DNA of 64,000 nucleotides from NCBI GenBank assembly GCA_900073065.1, contig FJOG01000004.1, forward strand, positions 1,608,712 to 1,672,711, read 5' to 3'. This document shows, in pieces, positions 35,991 to 47,684 of this stretch. Under the pieces are notes generated by a model. The model made no database searches. It worked only from the letters and a program-made list of their open reading frames with translations, and was not told where the DNA came from. A program made the position numbers and the translations under genes. Positions within the stretch are counted from its first letter, which is position 1. Every line of letters begins with the position of its first letter. The DNA is from Phialocephala subalpina (taxonomy: Eukaryota > Ascomycota > Leotiomycetes > Helotiales > Mollisiaceae).

Positions 35991-36922
35991 AATGAAAACA
36001 TGCCTCGACGCTCCGGCTCCAAAAGCACACCCGAACCTTTTATTTGAAAAAGGGGCAAACAGAGAGCCTCGCCCAGTTTCCGTGTCGTGTGATCAAGCAT
36101 TCGGCGGAGCCATGAAAGCACTACTTGAGAGGTCCATTGTATCGAAGCACCAATCGTCGTTTCTTGAGAGATGAATTCTAGGGGCTCTGCTGCGGAGGAT
36201 GTGCATCGTTGTTGGGGTTTGGCGCTTTGTCAAGCAGCTTCTGGAGTGGACAAGGAGTGTGGTGTGGGGGCACCGACATTCTATCGAAAGGAGCTGAATG
36301 TACAACCCAATAGAAAGCTGACACCTTGGCCAGGGGGCCGCGTACATTTCAAGCACACGATAATATTCAACGTTGAAGGTGTGGTAAAGGAAGGCAAGTC
36401 GACGAAACGATCGAGAGGTAATAATGTAGAACAAAGAAGGGCAGCAGATGGAAGGCGTAGGAAGGTAATCTTACAACAAATCTCGAACATACTTGGTAGG
36501 AACTTCATGAGCTCAACTTAAATTTCCTCAACTCCCTCGTTCCCTCCCATCAAGATAAAGGGGACTTCGTCTATTGCGAACAACCGTTCTCTCCCAAAGC
36601 TACATCCTCCAAGCACCATTTTTCTTTCGCGAGCGTCCTCAAATAACAACGATTCGGTGCCCGCCTCGCAGCATATTCATCCTGGAGCGGTGTCCTCTTC
36701 AGCGCATCGTCTGGACATAGCCCGTTCCCGCAACAAGAGAACCTGAACGCCCTCTATCTTATCTTAGCTTGGTGGCGCGTCTCGTTTCCTTCGTCTAAGC
36801 CTTGGTATCTTCGATTCTAATCGTGAATATTTCTGTGTCGAAAGAGAGAGAGTGAATTGAATGGTGGCGATTCAACATTCTTCAGCGCCTTCGTTCCAAA
36901 AAGAAGCAGTGAAGAGGGACTG
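35991..36922. other. Intergenic, no gene recognised
   Basis: Upstream of the DUF3176 gene. Open frames near 36171-36521 (plus) and 36093-36434 (minus) overlap and have no family features. Confidence 0.4.
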
Positions 36923-37638
36923 TCACCAATCCATATCAAACAAATCATCCCTCCCTCGACTCTGTGCCCTCTGCCTCTCCCTAGGCTGATACTCGTATTC
37001 CGGTCTGTTCGACTGCCTTATACTACAGCAATCCACAAAATCGAACACAAGAAAAAGCGCATGCATGATCCTACACCCAATTAGCCCCATCTTCTTCCCA
37101 CTCTTCCCCAAGAAAATCGCTTATCTAACGGCAACAGCAAACAACGTCTCCACAGTATTAAACAGGCTCGCGTTATACGCATTACCGGAAGTGACAATCT
37201 TGTGCGAACCCCAAGTATCAAGGAACAGAGCGAAGAAAGACCAGATGAGGAGACATAAGACGCTGAAGTCGAGGGCAATGAGGACTATTGGATGAATACG
37301 CGGTACCGGGTCGCGGAGTTTGTGGACATAGCGGCTGGAGAGGGCAGTGGTTTCGGCGATGTTGATGGTTAGAGATACAAATGCCTATGGAAATGTTGGA
37401 AACTGCAGATTTTGGGGGTTGTTGGGGTTGTTATAAGGCGAGGTGGAAGTCAAGAATTGAATGGGAAGTAGTCTTGGCACATACAGATATAAAAACAGTA
37501 TACCATGTCCTATGACGAGAAGCGCTAACAACAATAGCGATTATGATTGCCGTAAACTCGACCAGGACAGCGGCCACCCTCAAGCTAAGTTGAGCCCACA
37601 ATACACGAGCAGGTAGGTCTAGGCAGAGCACCAGACAT
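36923..37638 (-). CDS. Small multi-pass membrane protein, model uncertain
   Basis: The segment LRVAAVLVEFTAIIIAIVVS, then RHRTWYTVFISAFVSLTINI joined by an intron at 37385-37484 (gtatgt to ccatag), then RIHPIVLIALDFSVLCLLIW gives three membrane helices. A further part continues in the same frame past a TAA at 37121-37123 into GLIGCRIMHALFLVFDFVDC and a charged tail ending DLFDMDW. ATG 37638 (MSGALPRP) is one frame away from the first helix. So a frameshift near 37620 and a nonsense codon, or two unrecognised splice events, are needed. Hydrophobic pattern and splice sites support a real tetraspan-like gene of unknown function. Confidence 0.5.
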
Positions 37639-39367
37639 TATGATTACGAGTTACCGATAGTAGGATCGTAAGTTTGAAACGAGTGGCATCATACGATACT
37701 ATCGTAAGAGGAATAGGACATCAAAACGGAGATTCTACGAACAGGAAGAGGTTTGACACATATGGACCTGACTTGGACTTCAGAGCCTAATTTACAGTTT
37801 GTGGCTCATCCGAAATCTTGGGATGAGCTGCAGGTGCATTGTTGAAATACAAATGCAATATAGTGAAGAGGGTTGTTTTGTGATGGTGTGCATATTCCGG
37901 GGGAATTTCGTTCAGGCTAAAGGGTGGTTAATGCGAATTCTAACTTCTCGTTGGTCCCCACGAAGTTAGGAAGCACAAGGACTGAACTCTCAAACAATAT
38001 CATAGCGAAGGACAGTGATATAGAGTTTGAGATATCAATGGGAATTCCCCAAGCCGTGGATTGACGACGGATCAACAATCGCCATCAATGAAGGACTGCG
38101 CCTCAATCGTGATTGATGGGACTGATGAAGATCCGAAGGTGCTAGGTACATTTACAAGAACGCGGGTGCTTCTCGACGTGATACAACAACATATTCAAAC
38201 AATTTGGGCATACTCGAGAACTCCAACACAATCCAACAAAACAGAGTAGGTCGTAATGCCTAATGAGTTGAACATGATAGGATAAAAGGCAGATAGCAGA
38301 ATGCGACTACGTTCGACTTCGATTAAGTGCATCAACAAAACGACAGACACAGTACAACGCCTACTAAAGACTTGCCGACTTCATACAATTCATATGGGAG
38401 TCAATTATATGTGCAAGGGCTGCTTAGAAAGTCTGGGGAGATTGGAATGAAGGCCTTGCAGATGGTCCCTGGACTTCTCACGTGCTTCACGTGCCATCAT
38501 TTGCAACACTCCCGAGATACCTCGAACGAACATGTTTGTCTCGAATTTTGACAGCACTTGAACAACAGATGAACCCGACTGAGACATGGAGTTATCCCGA
38601 GAGAAAGTCCAAGTCGGCACCACAGAGGCCTTCAACACCGATGGTGGCTTCTCATCCTTGGTCTGAGCACTCTCATGTGGCATTCAAATGGTCGAGTCCA
38701 GATCTCATGCGTCGATTCGTTCACGACAGTCAGGCGAGCTTCTTCTCCGGGACTCGCGGGATGGCAAATAACCTGAAGATCTCGAGAAATGCGGTAGGAT
38801 AAGGCAGTTGCAACCGTAACAAGCTCTCGTCCTCGGTGAGGCTGCATGGACTCCAAAAAACTGCTGGCTCAGCATCAATCCGAGGAAACCGAAAAGGCGG
38901 AACCACCTTACTCATCTGCCAACCAGCATTGATATCATTCGACACTTTTGAATGGATCTAAAGGAGTAGAATTATTAGAATGCCCTGGATTGTTGAGAAC
39001 AAACAAATACGTCGCATGCGCACCGCATAGGTCGGATGTCGTACTGCTGGCGCATTGGTTTGTTACTGAAAAGGTTGCTTCCAAAATGATTCCAAAGATT
39101 CCAAAAGATCTCAGAAAACCTCCGAAACAGGAAGGAAACGTCGTGTGATTGGTTGTCTCATCCAGGATGCAGTCCATTGTCCACGTCCAAGCGTCATTGA
39201 TACAGTAAATGCCATGGTGATCCCTCCCTGGTTTGGGGATGCTTAACTGCCGGAGATCAGTTCCAAACCTTAAAGGCATTGAGGAGGGCATAGGAGGACA
39301 GTCAGTTGAGTGAGTGGTACAGTAGTAGAGCGACAGCAGAGAGTGCTGGTGGCGACGATAGTTGTGA

Positions 39368-39392
39368 TGATGATGATGATGATGGTGGTGGT
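39368..39392. repeat. (GAT)n/(GGT)n microsatellite
   Basis: A run of gat triplets passes into ggt triplets. It creates the poly-His tract in the minus-strand frame. Confidence 0.9.
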
Positions 39393-39979
39393 CGATGTCG
39401 GATGGTTGTCTGACTGTAACTAATTTCAAATACTGATTTGATAGAGCCTGCCGGTATGCGAGTATGCGAGAGAGAAAGGGGCAGTGCAAAACTGGTCCCA
39501 AGAAGAATCGGGGTCTGACAAGAAGCTCATGACGAGGGACAAGTCCAGTCGACAAGCTGGGCATCCACAATCCACATCCACATCCACATCGTATTTTGGC
39601 TGGTTTGGCTGGTTTGCAGGGCGTCAGCGGGAGCCATGCGTCCTCTTTTTGACCAGGCTCGCGGTGGTTCCTCTGATCCTCCGTTCCTCCTCCTGCTCCC
39701 AGCACACAAATCACCATCTGGACTTCCTCACGCAGCCGTGCGTCTGCTGGTGGCCGCTGCGACGGGTGCGTAAGCAGGTGCATCAAGAGCAGCAGGCCCG
39801 GACGTTGAAGATGCCGACGTTCCCTGGGCTGATCCTCCGTGTTCTTCAAGAAGAACACCTTCCCCGCGTGCTGCCCAATATTTCCGTTAATATTCCAACG
39901 TGATCGATTGCGAATTGGCTTTCAAACACTGCCAGTGCCACCACCCACAGACGAATACAGCAAGTTAGCCAGATCGCAG

Positions 39980-40010
39980 TTGTTATTGTTGTTGTTGTTG
40001 TTGTTGCATC
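39980..40010. repeat. (TTG)n microsatellite in RING gene leader region
   Basis: At least six ttg units, followed by a CT-rich tract (tctctgtctctgtc near 40285-40310), typical of fungal promoters and 5' leaders. Confidence 0.9.
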
Positions 40011-40399
40011 GCATCGCATTCAGTTGTACGCAGTCACACTTGATATCGAGCGATCGAAGACCAAAAACACACCTCACTTCTCGCTACCCTTCTCTACTCC
40101 TCACTACCCTCCACTCGCATCCAGTATACCCCGGCGCCTGCATCCACGAACCAGACCAGCGGCTATCCGAGATCGCATTAATCGCCGCGATTTTCTCTAA
40201 CCCGAGACCTTTACTTTACTAAGCGATAAGGTTAGGTTAGGGCGACGACTCTCCAAACAGAGACAGGGTTTCATCTTGGGATTTCTCTTGTCTCTGTCTC
40301 TGTCTTTGCTTCCCTTCAACGACCTTTCAACGAGCTGGATATGTGAGGGACCGGTGCCGACGACATCTCTTCCTATCTTCTTTCCTTTCTTCTCCAACA

Positions 40400-42063
40400 A
40401 TGGCAGCGTCGACCGCTGTGAGAAGCATGGCGAGCTTCTTATCTATTGTCCTGCTGATGGGCTCTGGGATGCTTGCTTCCGCTCAATCCGTACAGCCCTC
40501 AAATGCCACCTTGCCGACATCAATGAGCGGTTCGGAGACAGTGTTGAGCTTGACAGGAGGACCGATATTTGCTGGGCAGACCTACAACATTGCCCCCTTG
40601 ACGGAATCTGTGGGAAGGGGACAAAGTGGCACTGCAGTCGCTGTATGGTGATCCCATTCTTGTGCCAACACCCTCGCTACCCTCGCTAACTTCACTCCAG
40701 AATATCAAGATATCCGGCACATTCAAACAGGCAGATGCGAGCTCGACAAGCGGAGTTGGACCTGGCGATATCGCCTTCATTAGCTGCGATCCGAATGGTT
40801 CCATGATCGATCCCTCGACGGTCGTGGGCAGTGTAGGAGACCAGAAGCCATCAGCAATTGTGCTCTACAGTCTTACGGCCGCAGAGTGCAACCTCACCGG
40901 ATCCTACCAATACACATCAATTTACTCGATGATCTCCTTGAAGGACTCCAGCAATCTGATGACCACGGTTGCGCTGTACCCCTCGCAGACGAGCATACTG
41001 GCTGCCAATATTGGAGTCAACACCACAAGTACAAGTCAGAGCAGTTCGTCTTCGCAGACCAGCAACGAGGGAGGGCCAGCACCAACTACGGCGGTGGCTA
41101 TGAGTATCCTGTACAGTATCACGGGTATAATTACCCTGTTGTTCCTGGTCATCATTGCCACAGGCGCTGTCCGGGCACATCGTCACCCGGAACGATATGG
41201 ACCACGAACTGGTTTCCCAGGGAGACCAAGACAAAGCCGTGCCAAGGGACTCGCTCGTGCTATGTTGGAGACGCTACCAATTGTCAAATTCGGTGACCCA
41301 GAGCCAGTCAAGCCAGGTACACACGATATTGAGATGGGAGGCTCTGCAATTACAACACATACTGCTCCTGAGGTTGTAGCAACATCTGGAAATACCGAAG
41401 AGCGCGCAAAGTCTCCTCCGACTGCCACAGCGGCTATCGAGTCTGGCCTAGGCCCTGCTCAAGCCGAGTCGGTGAAGAGTGGGGAGGAAAACGCTGCGCC
41501 AAAGGAAGGCGAGTTGGGTTGTTCGATCTGTACCGAGGACTTCACCACAGGAGAGGATGTCAGAGTTCTACCTTGCAACCACAAATATCACCCTGCTTGT
41601 ATCGACCCATGGTTGCTGAATGTGTCTGGAACCTGTCCACTATGGTATGTATTGATCAACCTGTTTCTGACCAAAGCTAATTGATTATAGCCGCCATGAT
41701 CTCCGCCCAGTCGCTACTGCCGACGCTGCTGATACCGAGAACCCGGAAACGAATGCCGAAGGGGGAGAGCTTCCACCACCTTTAGCTGCTGGAGGAGAGA
41801 ATACTACAGCTGAGAATGCGAGCGCGGAAGGAAGCAGTCGCCGACGGAACCACGCATCACGCCTCCTAGACCTCAACAGACTCCGCCATGCACCAGCCGA
41901 TGAGCGCATCGCCGCCCTTCGTCGCCTCAGAGAGCAATCACAAGCTGAAGCCGAGCCAGCCGACACCGAAGAGCCAAGCAGGAGAGCAAGATTGACGGGC
42001 AGATTGAGGGATACATTCCGAATCCGGACTCGAGCTCAGAACACTCCTCCCGCTGCGGAATGA
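40400..42063 (+). CDS. Transmembrane RING-H2 E3 ubiquitin ligase
   Basis: Three exons, 40400-40642, 40701-41644 and 41691-42063, give 519 aa. Signal peptide (SFLSIVLLMGSGMLASAQS), a lumenal PA-like part with several N-glycosylation sites (NATL, NLTG, NTTS), and one helix ILYSITGIITLLFLVIIATG. The cytosolic RING-H2 is CSICTEDFTTGEDVRVLPC, NHKYHPACIDPWLL, then TCPLC, where the last Cys codon is built across the second intron. The tail is charged with several RRR/RLR clusters. Topology resembles PA-TM-RING ligases of endosomes and vacuole. The ATG at 40400 gives the cleaner signal sequence than a Met nine codons later. Confidence 0.92.
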
Positions 42064-43794
42064 GAGAATATGAGAGAATATAGACGAAGAGATAGGGCTG
42101 GTAACCTTGACATAAATGACTAATACGAAACGACTTGATACGAACATATTGATTGAGAAGAAGCGAAAATTGGTTTCTCTCGCTCAAACTTGGGAGAATA
42201 GCATAGATGGCGTTTTGGGGCGTTTGATCTGGGGTGATTTGCATTTACTGGGGAGGGTGGTTGGGTTGGAGTGGGTGGGGAAATGGATCGGACATGGTGT
42301 TTCTGGTTCCAATATGGTCATGATAGAAGAGGTGGGAAGAAGGTTATGAGATAAGGATGTTGATATGAATGGGATAAGGTGTGGTATAATACGTATTGTA
42401 ATACATTGCACGAGTACGGTATGAAAATGAAATGTCTGATATCAGAAGCTCTTTGGGAGCAATCCGTTTCTTTCTGTGTGTAGATCAAGTTGGATGGAGT
42501 CACTCGCTCCTTTTTAGATCTTCGTTCTCGCTTCATGATTTTAGTACGTCCCGTTCACGTTCGTCTCCCCTTTCGGTCCTAGAGTCGAGACAATATATCA
42601 TCCGTCGAGCTGCGACAATTCCCAGCATCTGCTTCCACCCGCACATCAATAATCAAACTTTCTCTCCTACTATAAAAGCCGGCAGCAGTTACGAAGCTAA
42701 GAACAGCAACACACCAAGCTACCATCATCCATCTGCTCTTCAAACTCTCAATTTTAATGCAGAAAAAAGCCGAGAAACTTAACTTGGGTGACCTGGATAC
42801 GTCTTGCAAGCTGATAGGGGTCGTTGCGCTTGCATTTGGAGCACTTCTTTGGATGTGGTGTCGTTGTGGTCGGGACATGGCTGGCCATCCCCTATCTTCT
42901 TCTTCCCGACCTCCATCAAGATTATATACTCGCTAGCACCTTGCTTGGGAAGTGCTCTGACCGTCCGCATCGCTGCTCTTGTTCCAGAGTGAAGGTGATA
43001 CCTAGGATTGTATCTTGATACATGAATGTCTGTCCCTGATTTGGGATTGAAAGTCCCAAGTTTCTTGTGGCTTGTGGATTTCAGAGCTCATCTTCGGCAT
43101 CGCCTTTAAAATTTCCGTTGAAAGTTTCGGACATTCTCTTCTCATCCTATCTCTCGTCCCATCTTTCAAGGTTTAATCGATAACACGAAAAGACAAGACA
43201 GCAAAATGGTTGGCATAGAAATTCCCTATGTTTTTGTTCTGCGACAACTCTCTTATCCAAAAGTTTTGCTTCCAAATACGAGCGTCGCTTGAGCTCCGTT
43301 ACGGAATCGAATGGTGACTCGAACCTATCCAAAGCGAGGGACTCACACAACCCATGGAGGAGGGAGGTGCTGATGAATGGGGAGTATTTGTCTCTTCGTC
43401 TTGGGTGGAGGGGTATCTGTAGTCATTGTTGTGGCTGAGAATGAGGGGAACTTGAGAAGTGAATACGACGAGAAAGTGGATGGATTGGCGTGAATACAGT
43501 CAGCAAAGGGAGCGAAGTTGTTCATAGCAGGTAAGTAAGCTGAAGCATCATTTGTTCACTTGGTCATGTTCAAGTTGGTGTGTGTTGTAGTCAATTGCAA
43601 TTCATCAATACTGTTTCCTTGCACTGAACTCCGACCGTAATGAAGAAAAAACTGATAGCTTGTTCTCGCCCCGATAGGCTTCCCGGATACCGCCTAGAAA
43701 AAACTAATAATGTACTCCCACACCCCTTCCTGTTTCCTGCTGAAGCTATACTGATAGCCTATTCTCAGCCCAGAGTCGTTCTTCCAACTCCCTT
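42064..43794. other. Intergenic between convergent genes
   Basis: 1.7 kb. A minus frame (42579-42878) contains WMMVAWCVAVLSFVTAAGF, one hydrophobic stretch, without other support. No RNA or repeat recognised. Confidence 0.4.
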
Positions 43795-44385
43795 CTAAGA
43801 ACCGTCTTGACCTTGATGCTCCTCATGCTCGACAGCAGCTTCACGGCTGTGGAGACTTGCACGATGTTCTTCAACTTCCCCATGGTGCCCATCGAGATTC
43901 TCGCCACCGACACAGCAGACAGATTCACCGTTCTCGACAGGTCCACCGCCCACTGTAGCACCTTTCTTTCCGGCATCGGTGGCTCCAGCTGTCTGATCTC
44001 CCGCATCATTCTCCAAATCCCTTTCACCCGGAACTCTACCAAGCTCAACAATAGGCGGGGCATTACGTCCACCTCTCTGGATCTTTTCGCTGAAGATCAT
44101 TTTTGCCCTTCTCGTGATGGGGACTCCTCTCGCCACTTTGTCTTTTCGGTCGAAGTTGATGATAGTCACATAGATAGCGTGTGCGATGCCGAGAACTCCA
44201 ACTCTGCTGAGACATCAATGCTATGCTACACAGGCGCGGAACGACAAAGGAGAAAAGACTCGTGGCAGGAGTAAAGTAAGGCGGAGGAACACGTACCCGG
44301 CAACGAGGAAAATACAAGTCAACACGAAGTCTACGGTACAGCCAGCTTGGACGATGACGGAAAGTGGTGGGACTATGGTCTGCAT
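43795..44385 (-). CDS. Small two-helix membrane protein
   Basis: Two exons, 43795-44206 and 44297-44385, give 166 aa. Exon 1 MQTIVPPLSVIVQAG continues into the helix CTVDFVLTCIFLVAG; after the intron RVGVLGIAHAIYVTIINF forms a second helix. A basic cytosolic start (FDRKDKVARGVPITRRAK) is followed by a Gly/Glu/Asp-rich tail ending QGQDGS. A neighbouring frame just upstream contains ILDLLNTMFVYLLADPP, so an additional 5' exon is possible. No family recognised. The splice junction joins the helices exactly. Confidence 0.6.
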
Positions 44386-44855
44386 CAGTATTTGTGTGTG
44401 TGTGATGGGGGGTCAGCGAGGAGATAGACGAACATAGTATTGAGAAGATCAAGAATCCCGCGAATTTGCCCTTGTTGGTCTGCATAATTGCCTGTCTTAT
44501 GGATGCTTCGTTGGTATGAAAGGTTTTATTGACTTGTGTCTTCGGTTTCGAAAATTCAAAGATGGATCCCGAAGTATGTTTATTTCGATGTTTGAGGTTG
44601 ATGATGGATGGATAATCGCTAAAGAAGACGCTCGGTTTTATGGCAATGACCTCAACGTGGAAGGTGCAAGTGATGGGCTTGAATATGGAAATGGCATCTT
44701 TCGCGCCTGCCAAGAAGGTGAGTTTGGCAATGTGCCTGACCAACAGCTGCCCCTTCCCAATTGAGACACTGCAACGTTGAAAGTTGTCGAAGTCGAGCTT
44801 CTCTATTCTGGATCTATCGAACTACCATCTATGTCGCATATCTTCTTTCGAATGC
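44386..44855. other. Intergenic, no gene recognised
   Basis: Upstream of the small membrane protein gene and downstream of the hydantoinase gene. Contains a CA/GT-rich microsatellite near 44392-44402. Nothing else recognised. Confidence 0.4.
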
Positions 44856-47112
44856 TCAGTACCAATAGTCCCTCTCCCCAGCTAACATTCCTTTGACCTC
44901 TTGACCGGTCTTCCCAACCACAATCCTACCCTTTCCTCTCTGCAAGAACTTCCCATCTACTTGCGTGCCAAGAATGCCTCCATTGTCTCTATCCCAAACC
45001 TTCTTGCCTCTCAAAATCGTATACCGCGGCCAATTCCTCACGATCATGCCTTCGTAAGGTGTGTAATCAACTCCGTGATGCAAGTTCTTCTGCTCAATCA
45101 CCACACCTTCCTCCAATTCTGCCTCGGGATGCCAAATGACAAGATCAGCATCATATCCTGGGGCAATGTTGCCTTTTGTACCCTCCAATCCATACAGCTT
45201 TGCCGGATCTGATGACGTCAACTGTACAAAGCGCTGCAAACTCAACCTAGAATCCTTCTCCCTCCCCGCAAAATCGAACAGCAGTGGCAGTCTTGTCTCT
45301 ACACCAGGCACTCCATTCGGAATGTTCCTATAACGCATGATCCCATCCTTAAGCCCCAGCTTCTTTCCTCCAGCATGGTCATATGTACTCGGCGCATGAT
45401 CGGATGAAAACGTCGTGAAAGTCCCATTGGCAATTCCTCTCCACATCGCCTCCAAATCCCTCGGATCGTGTCTCAGTGGAGGAGAACAAACACACTTCGC
45501 GCCCTCAAACTTGTCTTTTTCGTTTCCTTTCAACCTCTCACTCAATAAAAATAGATACTGCGGACAAGTCTCCGCATGAATAGGTAACATTCTCGTCTGA
45601 GCTTTCCTCACATGCTCCATCGCAATCTCTGAACTCATATGTACAATCAGAATTGGCGTATCTGTCAACTCTGCTAATGAGATGATCCGATACGTAGCTT
45701 CGTTCTCGGCGATTTGTGGACGGGAGATGGCGTGGAAATAGGGGTCGGTGTGTCCAGCGGCTTCAAGACGATTAGTGATAAGGGAGATGATATCGCTATT
45801 TTCGGCGTGGACCATAGTTGTGAACCCTAATACTCGGGCGGACATGAGGACATTGAGGAGTTGGCTGTCGCCGAGCTTGAGAGGCTCGTAGGTCATGTAG
45901 AGTTTGACGGACGTGATGCCTTGGGAGATGAGTAGCGGCATTTCGGTTGACATGATGGTGGGAGTGGGGTTTGTGAGGATGAGGTGGAAGCCATAATCAC
46001 AGAAGGAGCGGCCTTTGGCTCGAGTGCGGTATTCTGTGATGCAGGGGATGACAGATTCTTCAGTCTTAAGTTGCGAGGCGAAGGCGAGGACAGTCGTGGT
46101 ACCTCCTGCGATGGCACTTCGGGAGCCAGTCACCCAATTATCGCCCGTGGGAGAATTGTCTTGTTGGAAGTGGACGTGAGAATCGACTCCTCCGGGAGTT
46201 ACATAGGCGCCTTTGGCATCAATAATCTCGGTGGAAGCATCTCGTGGGAGAGAGGTTCCGAGGCAGGATATCTTGCCGTCTTTGATGCCGATTTCAATTC
46301 CTGGTGCGAGAACGTCGCTGGCAGTGACCTAAGGGCTGTCAGAACATAGGAACAAATTGAATTTTCAGTGCATGAAGGATCGATGATGCGACCAGAGATT
46401 GAACAGAGATAAAAGGGGTAGCGAGGGAAAACCACAACACTAACGAGGAAGCAAAGCAAAACAAACAGAGCGCTATTATCGAATAAAAATAGCCACTTGG
46501 ATACAAAGTGGAATTACTTCATCATTCTGCGAGTTCACCGAGTTCCAAAAAAAATTGGTTCTTCGCTCGCGCTGCACCAAAGCGGGTCTTCCGAAGTTTG
46601 CAGCCAAAAAAAATAAAAAACATACAACAGCAGGTATTCGCTGGTGGTCACCCACCCAACTACTAATCTGCCGATCTGAGGCTTGTGTATGGCAGAGCGG
46701 ACGGGATGCCCAATTCTCCTCAGTCTATGGTCGTATGTGATGTCCAAGATGCTAATTTAAATATATATCTGATGCTTTTAAAAAGAGAGCTGAAGCGAGA
46801 CTGCGCTTCTATAGCCTCTGTGCGGCAAAGAAAACTTGTGGGAAGGTTGAAAGTCTTCTTGGAGGCGAGGGTTTGTTCAGATTGCTCGAAAATTCTACAA
46901 AAAAAAAAAAAAACAAGGAAGGGAAGTAGTTGATGAATTGTGGTTGCTGGAGTGTTTCCAAAAACCGCAAAGACACGCTTAATTCGGCTCACTAAAGCCT
47001 CCTTGAAATGGCCCCCAAACTTGACTTTATACTACACGTCAATCAAACAAAAAAATGAAACCTGTAAACGTACAATTATGCCATTCGTAACGATCAAATC
47101 AAATCCCATCAT
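44856..47112 (-). CDS. D-hydantoinase / dihydropyrimidinase-type cyclic amidohydrolase
   Basis: Opens 5-substituted hydantoins or dihydropyrimidines to N-carbamoyl acids. Exon 1 (47074-47112) is MMGFDLIVTNGII. Exon 2 (44856-46328) continues VTASDVLAPGIEIGIKDGKI, giving 503 aa. All metal ligands are present: VDSHVHFQQ (HxH), TSVKLYMTYE (carbamylated Lys), TTMVHAENSD, LPIHAETCPQYLFL and TTFSSDHAPSTY (Asp). The C-terminus is the usual beta-sandwich part (MIVRNWPRYTILRGKKVW). The intron (46329-47073, gtacgt to ccttag) is about 745 nt and encloses a 5S rRNA gene on the same strand. Neighbours (N-carbamoylase, hydantoin racemase, NCS1 permease, regulator) favour hydantoin over pyrimidine as the in vivo substrate (inference). 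Allantoinase is less likely given overall dihydropyrimidinase-like motifs. Confidence 0.92.
46595..46619 (-). terminator. Pol III T-run terminator of 5S gene
   Basis: On the minus strand the bases after the 5S 3' end are almost only T, interrupted by one A, which fits Pol III termination. Confidence 0.8.
46620..46738 (-). rRNA. 5S ribosomal RNA
   Basis: Minus strand, 119 nt, starting acatacgaccatag and ending tgctgttgtatgt. Internal landmarks match fungal 5S: cccgtccgctc near the 5' third, gatcggcagattagtagttg in the internal promoter zone, and ggtgggtgaccaccagcgaa in the 3' part. The ends pair (acatacgac with gttgtatgt). A T-run follows directly (tttttta then tttttttt on the minus strand), a Pol III terminator. 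Dispersed 5S genes are normal in filamentous ascomycetes. The position inside the hydantoinase intron is the unusual point. Confidence 0.95.
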
Positions 47113-47684
47113 AGCTCTAGTTCCTTTCTCTTTTAGAACTTCTTGATTGACAGACAGTTCGTCAAGAATCACTATATCAAAACCATCAACCAACAGCAGC
47201 AGAGCCTCCTTTGAACCCTCAATCCATCCCATCCTCAAACCCAATCTTGCTAGCGTGCCAAAGCAACAATCCACTAACAAACAAACATCTCATCTCTGAA
47301 GTTTGTTTCGACTGTCAGACGTCAATCCGAATCCCGACACACGTTGCCCGACGGCCAAGCAGGGATCCACGCCTCGTCCCGACATATGCAGCTCGATAAG
47401 GTTGTTCAAAGGTGGGGTGCAGTATCAATTTCTCCACACTCGAGGACGACATGAAGGCCATCGACGGCGACAAGGCGGATATGCGCGTTGTTGGGAGATA
47501 GCCGATATCGAATAGGTGGGATGCGAGGGGTCGCCGTGATGGAAAGATTTCAGAGCTCAGCTTGGAGAACCATGCTAAGGGACGAGGCTGTAGTTGAAAA
47601 GTTCTGGTGATCGTACTTATTAATTTCGAGGAGGAAGAGATCCAGTTGGAACAGCTCAGCATTTGAACAAAGCAGTCAGCCACC
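47113..47684. promoter_or_regulatory. Divergent promoter, hydantoinase / N-carbamoylase
   Basis: 572 bases separate the two start codons. Two HGATAR words suited to a nitrogen-regulatory GATA factor are visible: cgataa near 47394 and agatag near 47496. Such short motifs also occur by chance. No clear CGG-N-CCG element for the cluster regulator was singled out. Confidence 0.4.

Larger units (their letters stand above)
37639..40399. other. 2.8-kb intergenic region with microsatellites
   Basis: No family-like coding. A 307-codon minus frame (38935-39858) reads through a CAT/ATG microsatellite giving poly-His and is judged non-coding. The right part is the promoter and 5' leader of the RING gene. 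Confidence 0.45.

Noticed and set aside
38935..39858. 307-codon minus-strand open frame with a nine-residue His run
   Set aside because: The His run comes from a CAT/ATG microsatellite, there is no domain or splice support, and the region looks like a promoter and leader with other simple repeats.
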